Below, in pieces: positions 25,132 through 34,226 of a stretch of DNA of 64,000 bases; the first letter of the stretch is position 1, and each line of letters begins with the position of its first letter. The notes under the pieces were generated by a model, which saw only the letters and a list, made by a program, of their open reading frames with translations, was not told where the DNA came from and did no database searches. A program made the position numbers and the translations under genes. The DNA is from Ligilactobacillus salivarius DSM 20555 = ATCC 11741 (lineage in GTDB: Bacteria; Bacillota; Bacilli; Lactobacillales; Lactobacillaceae), in the NCBI RefSeq assembly GCF_001435955.1, contig NZ_AYYT01000007.1, positions 1-64,000 on the forward strand. The letters run 5' to 3'.

Positions 25132-25259
25132 TTTTAATTTTTTATTAAGAAAATATTAAATATACTTAAAACTCTAATTAATTATCTAACATACTGCTCC
25201 CCCCCGCTAAAAAATTAAGATATAATTCTGTGGTATATTTCAAAAATGGAGGAGAGTAT

Positions 25260-26609
25260 ATGAGAAAGGCTAATTTAGGTGACTCTACCATTATAATGTT
25301 CAAAGATATCTATAGATATGGGAAAAGAATGAGTAGACCTAACTATTGGTGGGGAATGTTGGGACTAGCTATAATATTAGTTCTTGACTTTTTGGCATTG
25401 GCTATTCTCCCAGACATTTGGTTTATAAATGTTATTATTTTGGGTGTGCTTTTAATTTTATTGCTTGCATATTTGTCAGCAACAGCGAGAAGACTTAGGG
25501 ATGTTGGATATAGTGGATGGTTTACTTTCCTATCTTTTATTCCTTATTGCGTAGGGCTAGTAATACTTTTGTTTTTTACATTAAAACCTACTAAGAAAGA
25601 AAACAATAAGTATGCAAACGATGTGCAATCTAACTTTGGCAAGTTTCTTACACAATCGAACAAGCTGTTTGTTGGGTCTTTATTAGCATTTGCTTTGTTA
25701 TTTGGTATTATTGGTGCAACAGGTACTAATGATAACAAACAACAGAGTACCAACTCTTCTGCTGTAAGTAAACATAGTGCTAGTTCAAAGCATGAAACCA
25801 ATAAGAACAACGATGAGAAAAAGATAGGTGTCAAAGGGTTCTACACAGTAAAAATAAAAGATATAAAAGCTAATGATGATAATAACTTCGTTATACAAGG
25901 GACTACTAAAGCGCCTAATAATTCTAAAATTATAGCAGTTGCTACAGGTGGAAGTTTAAATGATGCTAGTATACCTAACGCTGAGACATACAAGTATTCC
26001 AGAGTAAAAAATGGAGAATTTAGCGCTGAAATTGAGAAAAGTCCTATAGGTGATAAAATTCATGCAAATAAACAATATAAGTACTATATTGTTGCTACAA
26101 ATAAAAATACTGATAGTACACCTGGCGAATTCGTAGATGATAATGTACTTAAAAGTATGAAGCATACTAAAATACATAAAATAAAAGTTACACAAGATAT
26201 TTTAAATAAACCAGTATCAGCTAAGCCTAATATTAGTCCTGATCAAGCCTTATATGGGCTAAAAGGCTCTAAAATAAAAATTATAAACAATTATGATGCA
26301 TTTTCACAAAACATAACTAAATATTTCTACAAAAGAATTTCATTAACTAATGACGTAGTTGTTAACGTTGAAGATAGTGGCAATAATACCAGCATAATTA
26401 CAGTTGCTGTTGATGGTGATACAAATAAACTTTTATTAGTTGGGGTACCAGCTTCAGCAATGTCATTAACAACATTAGATAAATTATCTAACGGCTCCAA
26501 GTTATCTGTATCAAGTACGGGACTTATTTTAGGTAAGCATGTAACGGATCCTTACAGTGGGCAAAGTATTCCTGCAATTCAAGCAGAAGCAATAGATTTG
26601 CAAAATTAG
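25260..26609 (+). CDS. DUF805 membrane protein with a large extracytoplasmic C-terminal part
   Basis: The N-terminal third is a DUF805 domain (YhaH type): MFKDIYRYGKRMSRPNYWWG, helices, then SATARRLRDVGYSGWFTFLSF and FTLKPTKKENNKYA. A fourth helix (about 136-155) leads to a Ser/Lys-rich linker and about 270 residues outside the membrane, made of two probable beta domains (GFYTVKIKDIKANDDNNFVIQGTT; a second ending LGKHVTDPYSGQSIP). The C-terminal part is not a domain I recognise. ATG 25260 is chosen because GGAGGAG lies 6-7 nt before it; the frame is open ten codons further upstream. Monocistronic; function unknown. Confidence 0.78.
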   Translation: MRKANLGDSTIIMFKDIYRYGKRMSRPNYWWGMLGLAIILVLDFLALAILPDIWFINVIILGVLLILLLAYLSATARRLRDVGYSGWFTFLSFIPYCVGLVILLFFTLKPTKKENNKYANDVQSNFGKFLTQSNKLFVGSLLAFALLFGIIGATGTNDNKQQSTNSSAVSKHSASSKHETNKNNDEKKIGVKGFYTVKIKDIKANDDNNFVIQGTTKAPNNSKIIAVATGGSLNDASIPNAETYKYSRVKNGEFSAEIEKSPIGDKIHANKQYKYYIVATNKNTDSTPGEFVDDNVLKSMKHTKIHKIKVTQDILNKPVSAKPNISPDQALYGLKGSKIKIINNYDAFSQNITKYFYKRISLTNDVVVNVEDSGNNTSIITVAVDGDTNKLLLVGVPASAMSLTTLDKLSNGSKLSVSSTGLILGKHVTDPYSGQSIPAIQAEAIDLQN

Positions 26610-26639
26610 AAAATTCAGACGAATTAAAGAAATAGAGCA

Positions 26640-26678
26640 ATAAGGTGCTAGCTCAAAGTGGGTTAGCACCTTATTTTA
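26640..26678 (+). terminator. terminator after the DUF805 gene
   Basis: AAGGTGCTA (26642-26650) pairs with TAGCACCTT (26664-26672), followed by ATTTTAG. Confidence 0.75.
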
Positions 26679-26708
26679 GTATGTTAAAGTGCTGACAGAT
26701 GTATTTTA

Positions 26709-26838
26709 AGAGGCTGGAAAAAAGTCTCAAAATTCAAAAACTGTTAGAAATCACGTTAATAAAAACGTTGATTCCTAGCGGTTTTTAATATAACTATTTT
26801 CTAAAATTTATCTGAAAATATAGTTTTTTCCATCCTCT
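26709..26838 (+). repeat. palindromic repeat element, copy B (intact)
   Basis: About 130 bp bounded by AGAGGCTGGAAAAAA and TTTTTTCCATCCTCT, complementary except for one position. Inside are a second imperfect stem (AAACTGTTAGAAATCACGTT against AACGTTGATTCCTAGCGGTTT) and ATTTT/AAAAT. The T-run after the right end allows it to act as a terminator. It shares terminal sequences with copy A, which carries the IS. It looks like a non-autonomous, MITE-like repeat. Confidence 0.65.
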
Positions 26839-26907
26839 TTTTTTATGAGGTTGTTGGAAAAGTAGATTAAATCTGATAAAGTTAAACTGATAATCAGAGG
26901 AATGGAA

Positions 26908-27503
<596 letters not shown>

Positions 27504-27512
27504 AATTAAAAA

Positions 27513-27543
27513 TGGACTGATATGTATAGTGCATATCGGTCCA
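27513..27543. terminator. hairpin after the GH1 fragment
   Basis: TGGACTGATATG/CATATCGGTCCA (12 bp, one G-U), loop 7 nt. On the minus strand it is followed by TTTTTAATT; on the plus strand the tail is poor. Confidence 0.6.
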
Positions 27544-27555
27544 CTTTGCTATATA

Positions 27556-27588
27556 AAAAGACTTAAGAGTTTAAATCCTAAGTCTTTT
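27556..27588 (-). terminator. terminator of the LysM-NlpC/P60 gene
   Basis: AAAAGACTTA (27556-27565) and TAAGTCTTTT (27579-27588) form a 10-bp stem; on the minus strand the stem's 3' arm runs into CTTTTTATA. Confidence 0.8.
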
Positions 27589-27603
27589 GGTAAGTATTAT
27601 ATT

Positions 27604-29142
27604 TTATTGAAGCACACGAACTGCGAAAGATGGTTGGAAGTATTGAGTGCTACCAACTTTTACACTTTCACCAGGTTCTGGAGCATGGATAAAGCTACCA
27701 CCACCAGTTGCGATTGCAACGTGGTAGGAAGAACCTTTAGCACCCCAGAAGTATAGATCTCCTGGTTGAGCAGCAGATACAGGGATAACTGTACCAGCAT
27801 TTTCTTGAGCTGTTGTTACACGAGGTAAGTTAACACCATAGTGTGCGTATACGTATTGTACTAAGCCAGAGCAGTCAAAACCAGATGGTGTAGATCCACC
27901 CCAAACGTAAGGAACACCAATGAATGATTGTGCGTAACTAATGATTGCACTAGCTGAAGCAGAACCAGTATTAGTTGTTGTAGTTACGTTAGAAGTATTA
28001 ACTGTTGTAGCGTTGTTGTTTGTAGCTGCAGTATTAGTTGTAGTTGCTTGTTGAGTATTGTTTGTTTGAGCAACAGAACTGGAGCTAGCAGCAGAACTAC
28101 TTGATGCTGCTGGAGTAGTTACAGTTTGTTGTTGACTGCTACTTGTTTGGGCAACAGATTGTTGTGAACTACTTTGAGCAGCTGAACTAGTAGTTGCAGT
28201 ATTATTTGTAGCAACACTATTAGAAGAAGAACTTTCTTCTTGGCTAGGTGTCTTTGTAGGGTTAACAATTGTTAATGTTTGTCCTGGTAATAATGTGGCA
28301 CCAAGATTATTATTTGAACGAAGAGAATCAATTGAAACTCCAAAACTTTGAGCAATAGAGTACAATGAGTCACCAGCTTTAGCTGTGTATTGTACTTTTT
28401 GTGCATTGTCATCTTTTACTTCAGAACTACTTTGAGTAGTTACCTGTGAAGAACTTTGTTGAACTGCAGAACTAGAGCTAGCAGCAGGTTGTTGAGCAAC
28501 AGAACTGCTTGAACTTGTAGTAGCAGCTTGTGAAGCAGCTGGAGTAGTTACAGAAGAACTAGTAGCTGTTGTTGCAGCAGAGCTACTTTGAGCTGTTGAA
28601 ACGGCTTGTGAACTGCTGGAAGCAGAAGTAGCTTGTGCTTGACTGCTTTGATTATCAGTTGCTGGAGTAGTAACAGCTGCTTTATCTTGTACTTGTTGTT
28701 GAGTACTTGATGTGCTTGTAGCAGCAGCTGAAGTTAACTTAATAACTTGTCCAGGATAGATAATGTCACTAGCATTCAAGTTGTTCAAAGATAACAACTC
28801 ATCAAGAGAAATGTGATTATTTTGGGCAATTCTCCATAATGTATCACCACTCTTGATGGTATAAGTAGATTTATTATCATTTTTATTTACAGTTTGAGAG
28901 CCATCCTTTGAAGGAATTTGTAAAGTTTGACCTGTAATAATTAAATGATTGCTGTTAATACGGTTTAACTTTTCAATAGATTGAATAGAAACACCATACT
29001 TCTTGGATAAGGCCCAAACTGTTTCATTTTGCTTAACTTTATGTGTAGTAGTTGAATCGGCATTAGCGGCAGTACTTGATGCCAGAAGTACTCCTGCAGC
29101 ACCGACTGTACCTACTAATAACTTCTGTGCTGTTTTTTTCAA
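27604..29142 (-). CDS. secreted LysM-NlpC/P60 peptidoglycan endopeptidase
   Basis: Cell-wall hydrolase of 512 residues. Signal peptide (about 1-28, ...ASSTAANA). Three LysM domains: HKVKQNETVWALSKKYG, TYTIKSGDTLWRIAQN and YTAKAGDSLYSIAQSFG, starting near residues 34, 92 and 250. They are joined by Ser/Gln/Thr/Ala-rich linkers of about 100 residues each. The C-terminal NlpC/P60 domain (about 400-512) has the catalytic Cys in GFDCSGLVQYVY and the His in SYHVAIATGGG. The TTG at 29142 is chosen because AAGGAG lies 8 nt before it; an in-frame GTG at 29151 overlaps that site. A WalR-type box about 210 bp upstream fits control by the WalRK cell-wall system. Confidence 0.9.
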   Translation of the reverse strand: MKKTAQKLLVGTVGAAGVLLASSTAANADSTTTHKVKQNETVWALSKKYGVSIQSIEKLNRINSNHLIITGQTLQIPSKDGSQTVNKNDNKSTYTIKSGDTLWRIAQNNHISLDELLSLNNLNASDIIYPGQVIKLTSAAATSTSSTQQQVQDKAAVTTPATDNQSSQAQATSASSSSQAVSTAQSSSAATTATSSSVTTPAASQAATTSSSSSVAQQPAASSSSAVQQSSSQVTTQSSSEVKDDNAQKVQYTAKAGDSLYSIAQSFGVSIDSLRSNNNLGATLLPGQTLTIVNPTKTPSQEESSSSNSVATNNTATTSSAAQSSSQQSVAQTSSSQQQTVTTPAASSSSAASSSSVAQTNNTQQATTTNTAATNNNATTVNTSNVTTTTNTGSASASAIISYAQSFIGVPYVWGGSTPSGFDCSGLVQYVYAHYGVNLPRVTTAQENAGTVIPVSAAQPGDLYFWGAKGSSYHVAIATGGGSFIHAPEPGESVKVGSTQYFQPSFAVRVLQ

Positions 29143-29349
29143 GTAAGTCACTCCTTAATATAATCTCTGAAGATTATAGTAAATTATTTTAACATCTACA
29201 TTGTACCCCTTTTTTATTGCAAGTAACTATATAAATATATTACATTTATGTAAAATCTTGTAATAATTGTGTGCTAAATAAAATAATAAGAATATAGCTA
29301 GATAGGACAATGAACCCTAATTCTAAATAACTCATTTTTGAAGTTTTAA

Positions 29350-29366
29350 ATTACATAAATGTTACA
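29350..29366 (-). promoter_or_regulatory. WalR (YycF)-type box upstream of the LysM-NlpC/P60 gene
   Basis: On the minus strand TGTAAC-ATTTA-TGTAAT fits the WalR consensus TGTWAH-N5-TGTWAH exactly. It lies about 210 bp upstream of the hydrolase start, in the right orientation. The other gap bases (29152-29562) hold AT-rich DNA with -10-like stretches toward serC but no other feature I can support. Confidence 0.6.
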
Positions 29367-29562
29367 TAAAAGTTAAATTATGATAGTGAGGAGTTAAGTA
29401 TTACAGGAAGTAGCGAATATTATTAAGAAAATAATTGACAATTATTTGAAATTACGATAATTTTTAAAGTAGTAATATTAGATTATTATTAGAAATATTT
29501 TTATATTATATAATAATGAATATCATATTGTTACTGAATTTTTATTTTGGAAGGTGAAGGAA

Positions 29563-30654
29563 ATGACGAAAGTATACAACTTTTCAGCTGGTCCAGCTGT
29601 GTTACCAAAAGAAGTTATAAAAAAGGCACAAGATGAACTAACTTCTTTTAAAGGTAGTCAAATGAGTGTAATGGAGATAAGTCATCGATCTTCGCTTTAC
29701 ACAGAAATGTTTCAAAAAGCAGAAGAAGATTTGAGATATTTAATGGAAATTCCAGATGATTATGATATTTTATTTCAACAAGGTGGAGCAACTTTACAAT
29801 TTACGGCAGTTCCACTAAATTTAGCTAATAATTATCGAAGAATCGGATATATAGATACAGGACATTGGTCTCAAAGAGCGTATCAAGAAGCAGAATTATT
29901 ACATAAATTTGATGTAGATGTTGTTGCAAGTTCTAAAGATAGTAACTACACTGAGTTAGTGCATCAAGTTGAATTGGAGAACAAAAATTATGATTATGTT
30001 CATTTAACTACTAATAATACAATTGAAGGAACAATGTATCGAAAATTACCTTCTGGACTTGCCGGACAAACTGTTGTAGCAGACATGTCGTCTAATATTT
30101 TAGGACAAAAATATAATATAGATGATTTTGGATTAATTTACGCTGGTGCTCAAAAGAATATTGGTATTGCAGGACTAACAGTGGTGATTGTAAAACGTGA
30201 TTTAATTGGGAAAGTAAACAATTTACCTTCAATGTTAGATTACAAGAAGCAAGCTGATAAGCAATCAGCTTTGAATACACCACCAGTTTTTGCGATTTAT
30301 ATGGCAGGATTAGTATTTGAATGGTTAAAAGAACAGGGTGGAGTAGCAGCGATGCAAGCTCTAAATGAAGAAAAATCACAATTACTATATGAATATTTAG
30401 ATAATTCTACATTATTTAGTTCTCCAGTAAAAAGAGAAGATCGTTCATTAACAAATATTCCTTTTGTGACTGGCAATAAGCAGTTAGATGAAAAATTTAT
30501 AGCAGAAGCCACATCAGCAGGACTATTGAATTTAAAAGGACACCGTTTAGTAGGTGGAATGAGAGCTAGTTTATACAATGCTTTTGAACTAGAAGGTGTA
30601 AAAGTATTGGTAGATTTTATGAAGGAATTTGAGTTAAAAAATAAAGGGGAATAA
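29563..30654 (+). CDS. serC: phosphoserine aminotransferase
   Basis: PLP enzyme converting 3-phosphohydroxypyruvate and glutamate to phosphoserine, second step of serine synthesis. It begins VYNFSAGPAVLPKEV, the class V SerC signature. QQGGATLQF is in the phosphate/PLP region and the PLP Lys lies in YAGAQKNIGIAG (about residues 190-201). ATG 29563 gives the usual 363 aa; a GTG nine bases upstream overlaps the GGAAGG ribosome site and is unlikely. It forms an operon with serA, 7 nt downstream. No serB is present here. Confidence 0.93.
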   Translation: MTKVYNFSAGPAVLPKEVIKKAQDELTSFKGSQMSVMEISHRSSLYTEMFQKAEEDLRYLMEIPDDYDILFQQGGATLQFTAVPLNLANNYRRIGYIDTGHWSQRAYQEAELLHKFDVDVVASSKDSNYTELVHQVELENKNYDYVHLTTNNTIEGTMYRKLPSGLAGQTVVADMSSNILGQKYNIDDFGLIYAGAQKNIGIAGLTVVIVKRDLIGKVNNLPSMLDYKKQADKQSALNTPPVFAIYMAGLVFEWLKEQGGVAAMQALNEEKSQLLYEYLDNSTLFSSPVKREDRSLTNIPFVTGNKQLDEKFIAEATSAGLLNLKGHRLVGGMRASLYNAFELEGVKVLVDFMKEFELKNKGE

Positions 30655-30661
30655 TATAATT

Positions 30662-31846
30662 ATGAAAGATATAAAAACTTATAACGTAATTGCACAAGAA
30701 GGACTAGATGAATTACCAGCAGATATGTACACGGTGAATAAAAGTACTAAACCTGATGCTTTGTTGATTAGAAGCCAAGATATGCATAAAACACCTTTTG
30801 GAACTAGTGTTTTAGCGATTGCTCGAGCTGGAGCAGGAGTAAATAATATTCCTTTAGAGAAAGCAACTTCACAGGGAACTGTAGTTTTTAATACTCCAGG
30901 TTCAAACGCAAATGCGGTTAAGGAACTTATTATAACAATGCTATTACTATCTGTTAGACCAGTTTTTGCATCTGTAAAATGGGCCCAAAAATTAGCTGGG
31001 GCAGATGTTTCTTTACAAACAGAAAAAGGTAAAAATCATTTTGCTGGAACTGAGTTATATGGAAAGAAAATAGGGATAATCGGTTTAGGTAATATTGGTT
31101 CACGTGTGGCTAAGGCATGTATGGATTTGGGGATGAAAGTAATTGGATATGACCCATATATTTCTGTTGAAAAAGCATGGCAACTTTCCAATGATATTCC
31201 TAGAGCTGAAAGTTTGGAAGAATTGCTAGAACAAAGTGATTTTATTACTATTCACATTCCTTACACTGATAAAAATAGAAATATCATTGGTGAAGATGAG
31301 ATTAATGTGATGAAAGATACGGCAGTATTACTCAATTATTCACGCTGGGGAATTGTGGATGAAGATGCAGTAATCAAGGCACTTAATGCTAAAAAATTAC
31401 GTTTATTTATCACAGACTTCAGTTCTGAGAAAATTTTAAATAACAAACAAATAATTGTAACTCCTCATTTAGGTGGAACAACAGAAGAAGCAGAAGTTAA
31501 TGGAGCTAAGATGGCTGCTAATACTTTGAGAAAGTATCTTGAAACTGGAGATATTGTTAATTCCGTTAACTTGCCAAATGTAGAAATGGCATTCGATGCT
31601 CCATTGCGTCTAACTCTTATTCACCAAAATGTTCCTAATATGGTGGGTAGAATTACTACTATTTTGGCTAAAGAAGAAATAAATATTGATAACATGATTA
31701 ACCGTTCACGTGGTAAAATTGCTTATACAATGATTGATGCTGCGGATATTTCAGAAGAAAAGCTCAAAGAACTAAAGAAAGAGTTACTAGAAATTCCTGA
31801 AGTTATTCGAGTTCGAGCATTGCATAATCCTAAAATTGTGAAATGA
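30662..31846 (+). CDS. serA: D-3-phosphoglycerate dehydrogenase
   Basis: NAD-dependent oxidation of 3-phosphoglycerate, first step of serine synthesis. D-2-hydroxyacid dehydrogenase fold with GKKIGIIGLGNIGSRVAKA (NAD site, about 135-153), catalytic Arg in NYSRWGIVDE (the usual RG is RW here), Glu in FSSEKI and His in TPHLGGTTEEAE. A C-terminal ACT domain (about 318-394, NVPNMVGRITTILAKEEINI) suggests serine feedback. Length 394 aa is that of the short SerA form. Follows serC by 7 nt. Confidence 0.93.
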   Translation: MKDIKTYNVIAQEGLDELPADMYTVNKSTKPDALLIRSQDMHKTPFGTSVLAIARAGAGVNNIPLEKATSQGTVVFNTPGSNANAVKELIITMLLLSVRPVFASVKWAQKLAGADVSLQTEKGKNHFAGTELYGKKIGIIGLGNIGSRVAKACMDLGMKVIGYDPYISVEKAWQLSNDIPRAESLEELLEQSDFITIHIPYTDKNRNIIGEDEINVMKDTAVLLNYSRWGIVDEDAVIKALNAKKLRLFITDFSSEKILNNKQIIVTPHLGGTTEEAEVNGAKMAANTLRKYLETGDIVNSVNLPNVEMAFDAPLRLTLIHQNVPNMVGRITTILAKEEINIDNMINRSRGKIAYTMIDAADISEEKLKELKKELLEIPEVIRVRALHNPKIVK

Positions 31847-31847
31847 G

Positions 31848-32444
31848 ATGATTAAAACGGCTGATGAATTTCAAAAGGTTTTTGAAGAGATAAAGCTAGA
31901 TCCTCAAAATCAAGAATACACTGAAAAGGGGATTGAACCTCTATATTACGCTAATCCTAAGGCTAAAATATTAATAGTGGGTCAAGCACCTGGACAAAAA
32001 GCTCAAGATACGCATATGGTCTGGAATGATTTGAGTGGAGATAGGTTGAGGACATGGTTAGATGTGTCTCGCGATGAATTTTATAATTCAGATTTATTTG
32101 CGATTATGCCAATGGATTTTTATTTTCCAGGCAAAGGTAAGGGGGGAGATCTGCCACCACGAAAGAATTTTGCAGCAAAGTGGCATCCAAAGTTAAGAAA
32201 GTTAATGCCAAATATTGAATTAACTATTTTGGTAGGTAGCTACGCTGTTAAGAAATATTTGAATCTAAAAAGTAGTGCTAAATTAACTGATATTGTAAAA
32301 GATTATCAAACGTATCTGCCAGAGTACTTTCCTTTGGTACATCCTTCACCTAGGAATTTAATTTGGTTAAAGAAAAATCCATGGTTTGAGGAACAAGTAG
32401 TAAAAGACTTACAGAAATTAGTATCTGAGATTAAGAATAAATAA
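31848..32444 (+). CDS. uracil-DNA glycosylase superfamily protein
   Basis: Small UDG-fold protein of 198 residues. Motif A appears as KILIVGQAPGQKAQ (about 39-52) and motif B as PLVHPSPRN (about 165-173), the pattern of the COG1573-like group often annotated as uracil-DNA glycosylase. The conserved Asn/Asp of motif A in active family 1 enzymes is not in its usual place, so base-excision activity should not be assumed. Starts one base after the serA stop and shares its transcript; ribosome site lies within the end of serA. Confidence 0.8.
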   Translation: MIKTADEFQKVFEEIKLDPQNQEYTEKGIEPLYYANPKAKILIVGQAPGQKAQDTHMVWNDLSGDRLRTWLDVSRDEFYNSDLFAIMPMDFYFPGKGKGGDLPPRKNFAAKWHPKLRKLMPNIELTILVGSYAVKKYLNLKSSAKLTDIVKDYQTYLPEYFPLVHPSPRNLIWLKKNPWFEEQVVKDLQKLVSEIKNK

Positions 32445-32476
32445 TAGTCTGGCAAAAATGTCAGGCTATTTTTTTG
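32444..32476 (+). terminator. terminator of the serC-serA-UDG operon
   Basis: TAGTCTGGCA/TGTCAGGCTA stem with a short A loop, followed by TTTTTTT. Confidence 0.87.
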
Positions 32477-32539
32477 ATCAAATTTGGTGTTATACTTAGA
32501 TTGAAAGAGTTTGATAGAAGGTTGGAAGGAAGTAATACT

Positions 32540-33037
32540 ATGCTAAAAAATCTAAATTTAACTTTTGGACCTGAAAAACAACTACAAGAAATTATTGAAA
32601 ACAATAAAGATCGTCAAATGGTACTATTAGAATCTGTAACTGATTCAGAAAAGTTTGCACTATTAGATGTTTCAAACGAAGAAAGTATTTTTCATAGTCA
32701 ATTAGATTATCGAATCTATCACACGATAAATCTTAAAGAATGGGATGGATATTTTGAATTTAGATATATAACTTTGGATACAGAGCAACAAAAAATTTTT
32801 AATGCTCATTTAGATAAATGGGATGATTCATTCAATCGTCCAGTTGGTTTAAAATCTACACTTGTTGGCCATGATGAGAGAAAAGACTATGAATTCTTGA
32901 TGATTAATATCTGGGAAGATCAAGAAGATTATGTCGAATGGGAAAATGAAAGTGACAATGAGTTCAGAGAATTCGGCCATGGCGGAAATGCTAAAGCATT
33001 AGTTGCACAATATAAATTGGTAAAAAATAAAGAATAG
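32540..33037 (+). CDS. antibiotic biosynthesis monooxygenase (ABM)-like protein
   Basis: A 165-residue protein with a C-terminal ABM/dimeric alpha-beta-barrel pattern: STLVGHDERKDYEFLMINIWEDQEDYVEWENE, then ALVAQYKLV. The first 90 residues are an extension also seen in lactobacillar homologues (FGPEKQLQEIIENN...). Members of this fold degrade heme, quinols or other small molecules; no haem-ligand or catalytic residue can be pointed to here. ATG 32540 follows GGAAGGA; the frame is open 22 codons further upstream across the preceding terminator, which is not a credible start. Monocistronic. Confidence 0.65.
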   Translation: MLKNLNLTFGPEKQLQEIIENNKDRQMVLLESVTDSEKFALLDVSNEESIFHSQLDYRIYHTINLKEWDGYFEFRYITLDTEQQKIFNAHLDKWDDSFNRPVGLKSTLVGHDERKDYEFLMINIWEDQEDYVEWENESDNEFREFGHGGNAKALVAQYKLVKNKE

Positions 33038-33156
33038 TTTAAAGGGTATGTTGATATTGAAGTGCCCTTATATCTATTGAATTTACTAGGTTTCATAAGA
33101 ATGTTAAATTAATAGGGTTAAGACCTAAAATACAAAAAATATTTTATAGTACTTAT

Positions 33157-33190
33157 AAATCTATCAGAAATTTTCTGGTAGATTTTTTTT
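33157..33190 (+). terminator. terminator before the PadR operon
   Basis: AAATCTATCAGAAA pairs with TTTTCTGGTAGATTT, followed by TTTTTT. It lies about 120 nt after the ABM-like gene and probably ends its transcript. Confidence 0.8.
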
Positions 33191-33225
33191 AGTGTAAAAA
33201 TTTTTGAGTTTAAGATATATTATGG

Positions 33226-33257
33226 TTGATAATGTAATATTATATGATATATAATAT
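33226..33257 (+). promoter_or_regulatory. promoter and AT palindrome of the PadR operon
   Basis: TTGATA (33226-33231), 18-nt spacer, TATAAT (33250-33255). ATATTATAT (33237-33245) and ATATAATAT (33249-33257) form a perfect inverted repeat over the -10 and could be the PadR operator, although the sequence is so AT-rich that chance is possible. Confidence 0.5.
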
Positions 33258-33295
33258 AGTTGAAGATAAGATATAAAAGAAAGTGAGGGATGATG

Positions 33296-33616
33296 ATGAA
33301 AATTCAAGTTAGTTCTGATTTACTAGATGGTTTAGTATTAGCGCTTTTAGATAAGCAAGATTATTATGGATACTCATTGACACAGGATATGCAAAGAGCA
33401 ATTTCAATTTCAGAATCAACACTCTATCCAGTATTACGCAGGTTAAAGAATAATGGTTTATTAGAAACATATGATCAATCATATCAAGGGAGAAATCGTA
33501 GATATTATCGCATAACAAATAGTGGTGAAGAACATTTAGGAAGAGTTAAAAAAATGTGGAGCGACTACAAAGTTAGTTTGGATTCAATTTTCGAAAAAAA
33601 TAGAGAGGGGGAATAA
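33296..33616 (+). CDS. PadR-family transcriptional regulator
   Basis: Winged-helix regulator of 106 residues: DGLVLALLDKQDYYGYSLTQ, SESTLYPVLRRLKNNGLLE and YQGRNRRYYRITNSGEEHL are the PadR pattern over nearly the whole length. Three consecutive ATGs (33290, 33293, 33296) are possible; GTGAGGGA sits best before the third. First gene of an operon with DUF1700, DUF4097 and PspC genes, an arrangement in which PadR represses the operon and responds to envelope stress (inference). Confidence 0.9.
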   Translation: MKIQVSSDLLDGLVLALLDKQDYYGYSLTQDMQRAISISESTLYPVLRRLKNNGLLETYDQSYQGRNRRYYRITNSGEEHLGRVKKMWSDYKVSLDSIFEKNREGE

Positions 33617-33618
33617 TA

Positions 33619-34224
33619 ATGAACTCAGAAATAACAAAGTATCTACAAGAATTAAAAAAATATTTAAGACGTTTAGATGATAGTGAGATCAAAGATATTG
33701 AGGATTTCTACACAGAATATTTAGAAGATGCAGGGGTACAAACACGTGCAGAAATTGAAGAAAAAGTTGGGACACCTAGACAATTAAGTCTACGAATACT
33801 AGCAGATTATTCATTGAAGGATGATGGTAAGGAAAGTGGTGGCATTTTACCTAAGACAAATATCAAGACTGCTTGGCTAATCATTTTGGCATTACTTGCA
33901 ACACCAGCAACTTTAATTATAGGGGTAGCCTTACTAGGAGTTTTAGTAGCAGCAATTGGTGTAGCTTTTGCAGTAGCAGTAACAATTATTGCCTTAGCTG
34001 GAGCAGCTATCTTTATAACTCTAACTAGCTTATATGTGGGAATATTCCTATTATTTATAAAATTAGGAGTGGGACTATTTTATCTTGGAATAGGAATTAT
34101 TGGTATCGGAGCATTAATGGTTATTCTACCAATAATTTACTTGATAATAGTAACAGTTGTAAAAATGGTAGCGAACTTCATTCGATATATTTACAGACGT
34201 TTCAACAAAAAGGGGGTTAGATAG
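33619..34224 (+). CDS. DUF1700 (HAAS-domain) membrane protein
   Basis: N-terminal HAAS helical domain (about 1-70: YLQELKKYLRRLDDSEIKDIEDFYTEYL is diagnostic) followed by four or five very hydrophobic helices (about 85-190). Such proteins are encoded between PadR regulators and DUF4097 proteins and are thought to sense or transmit membrane stress. Two nucleotides separate it from the genes on each side, so the operon is tight. Confidence 0.87.
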   Translation: MNSEITKYLQELKKYLRRLDDSEIKDIEDFYTEYLEDAGVQTRAEIEEKVGTPRQLSLRILADYSLKDDGKESGGILPKTNIKTAWLIILALLATPATLIIGVALLGVLVAAIGVAFAVAVTIIALAGAAIFITLTSLYVGIFLLFIKLGVGLFYLGIGIIGIGALMVILPIIYLIIVTVVKMVANFIRYIYRRFNKKGVR

Positions 34225-34226
34225 CT

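Noticed and set aside
27930-28730. The repetitive Ser/Gln/Thr-coding DNA as a CRISPR array or satellite
   Set aside because: It lies wholly inside one open frame, the units are irregular and there are no equal-length spacers.
29262-29277. TGTAAA-ATCT-TGTAAT on the plus strand as another WalR box
   Set aside because: The spacing between half-sites is 4 nt, not the required 5.
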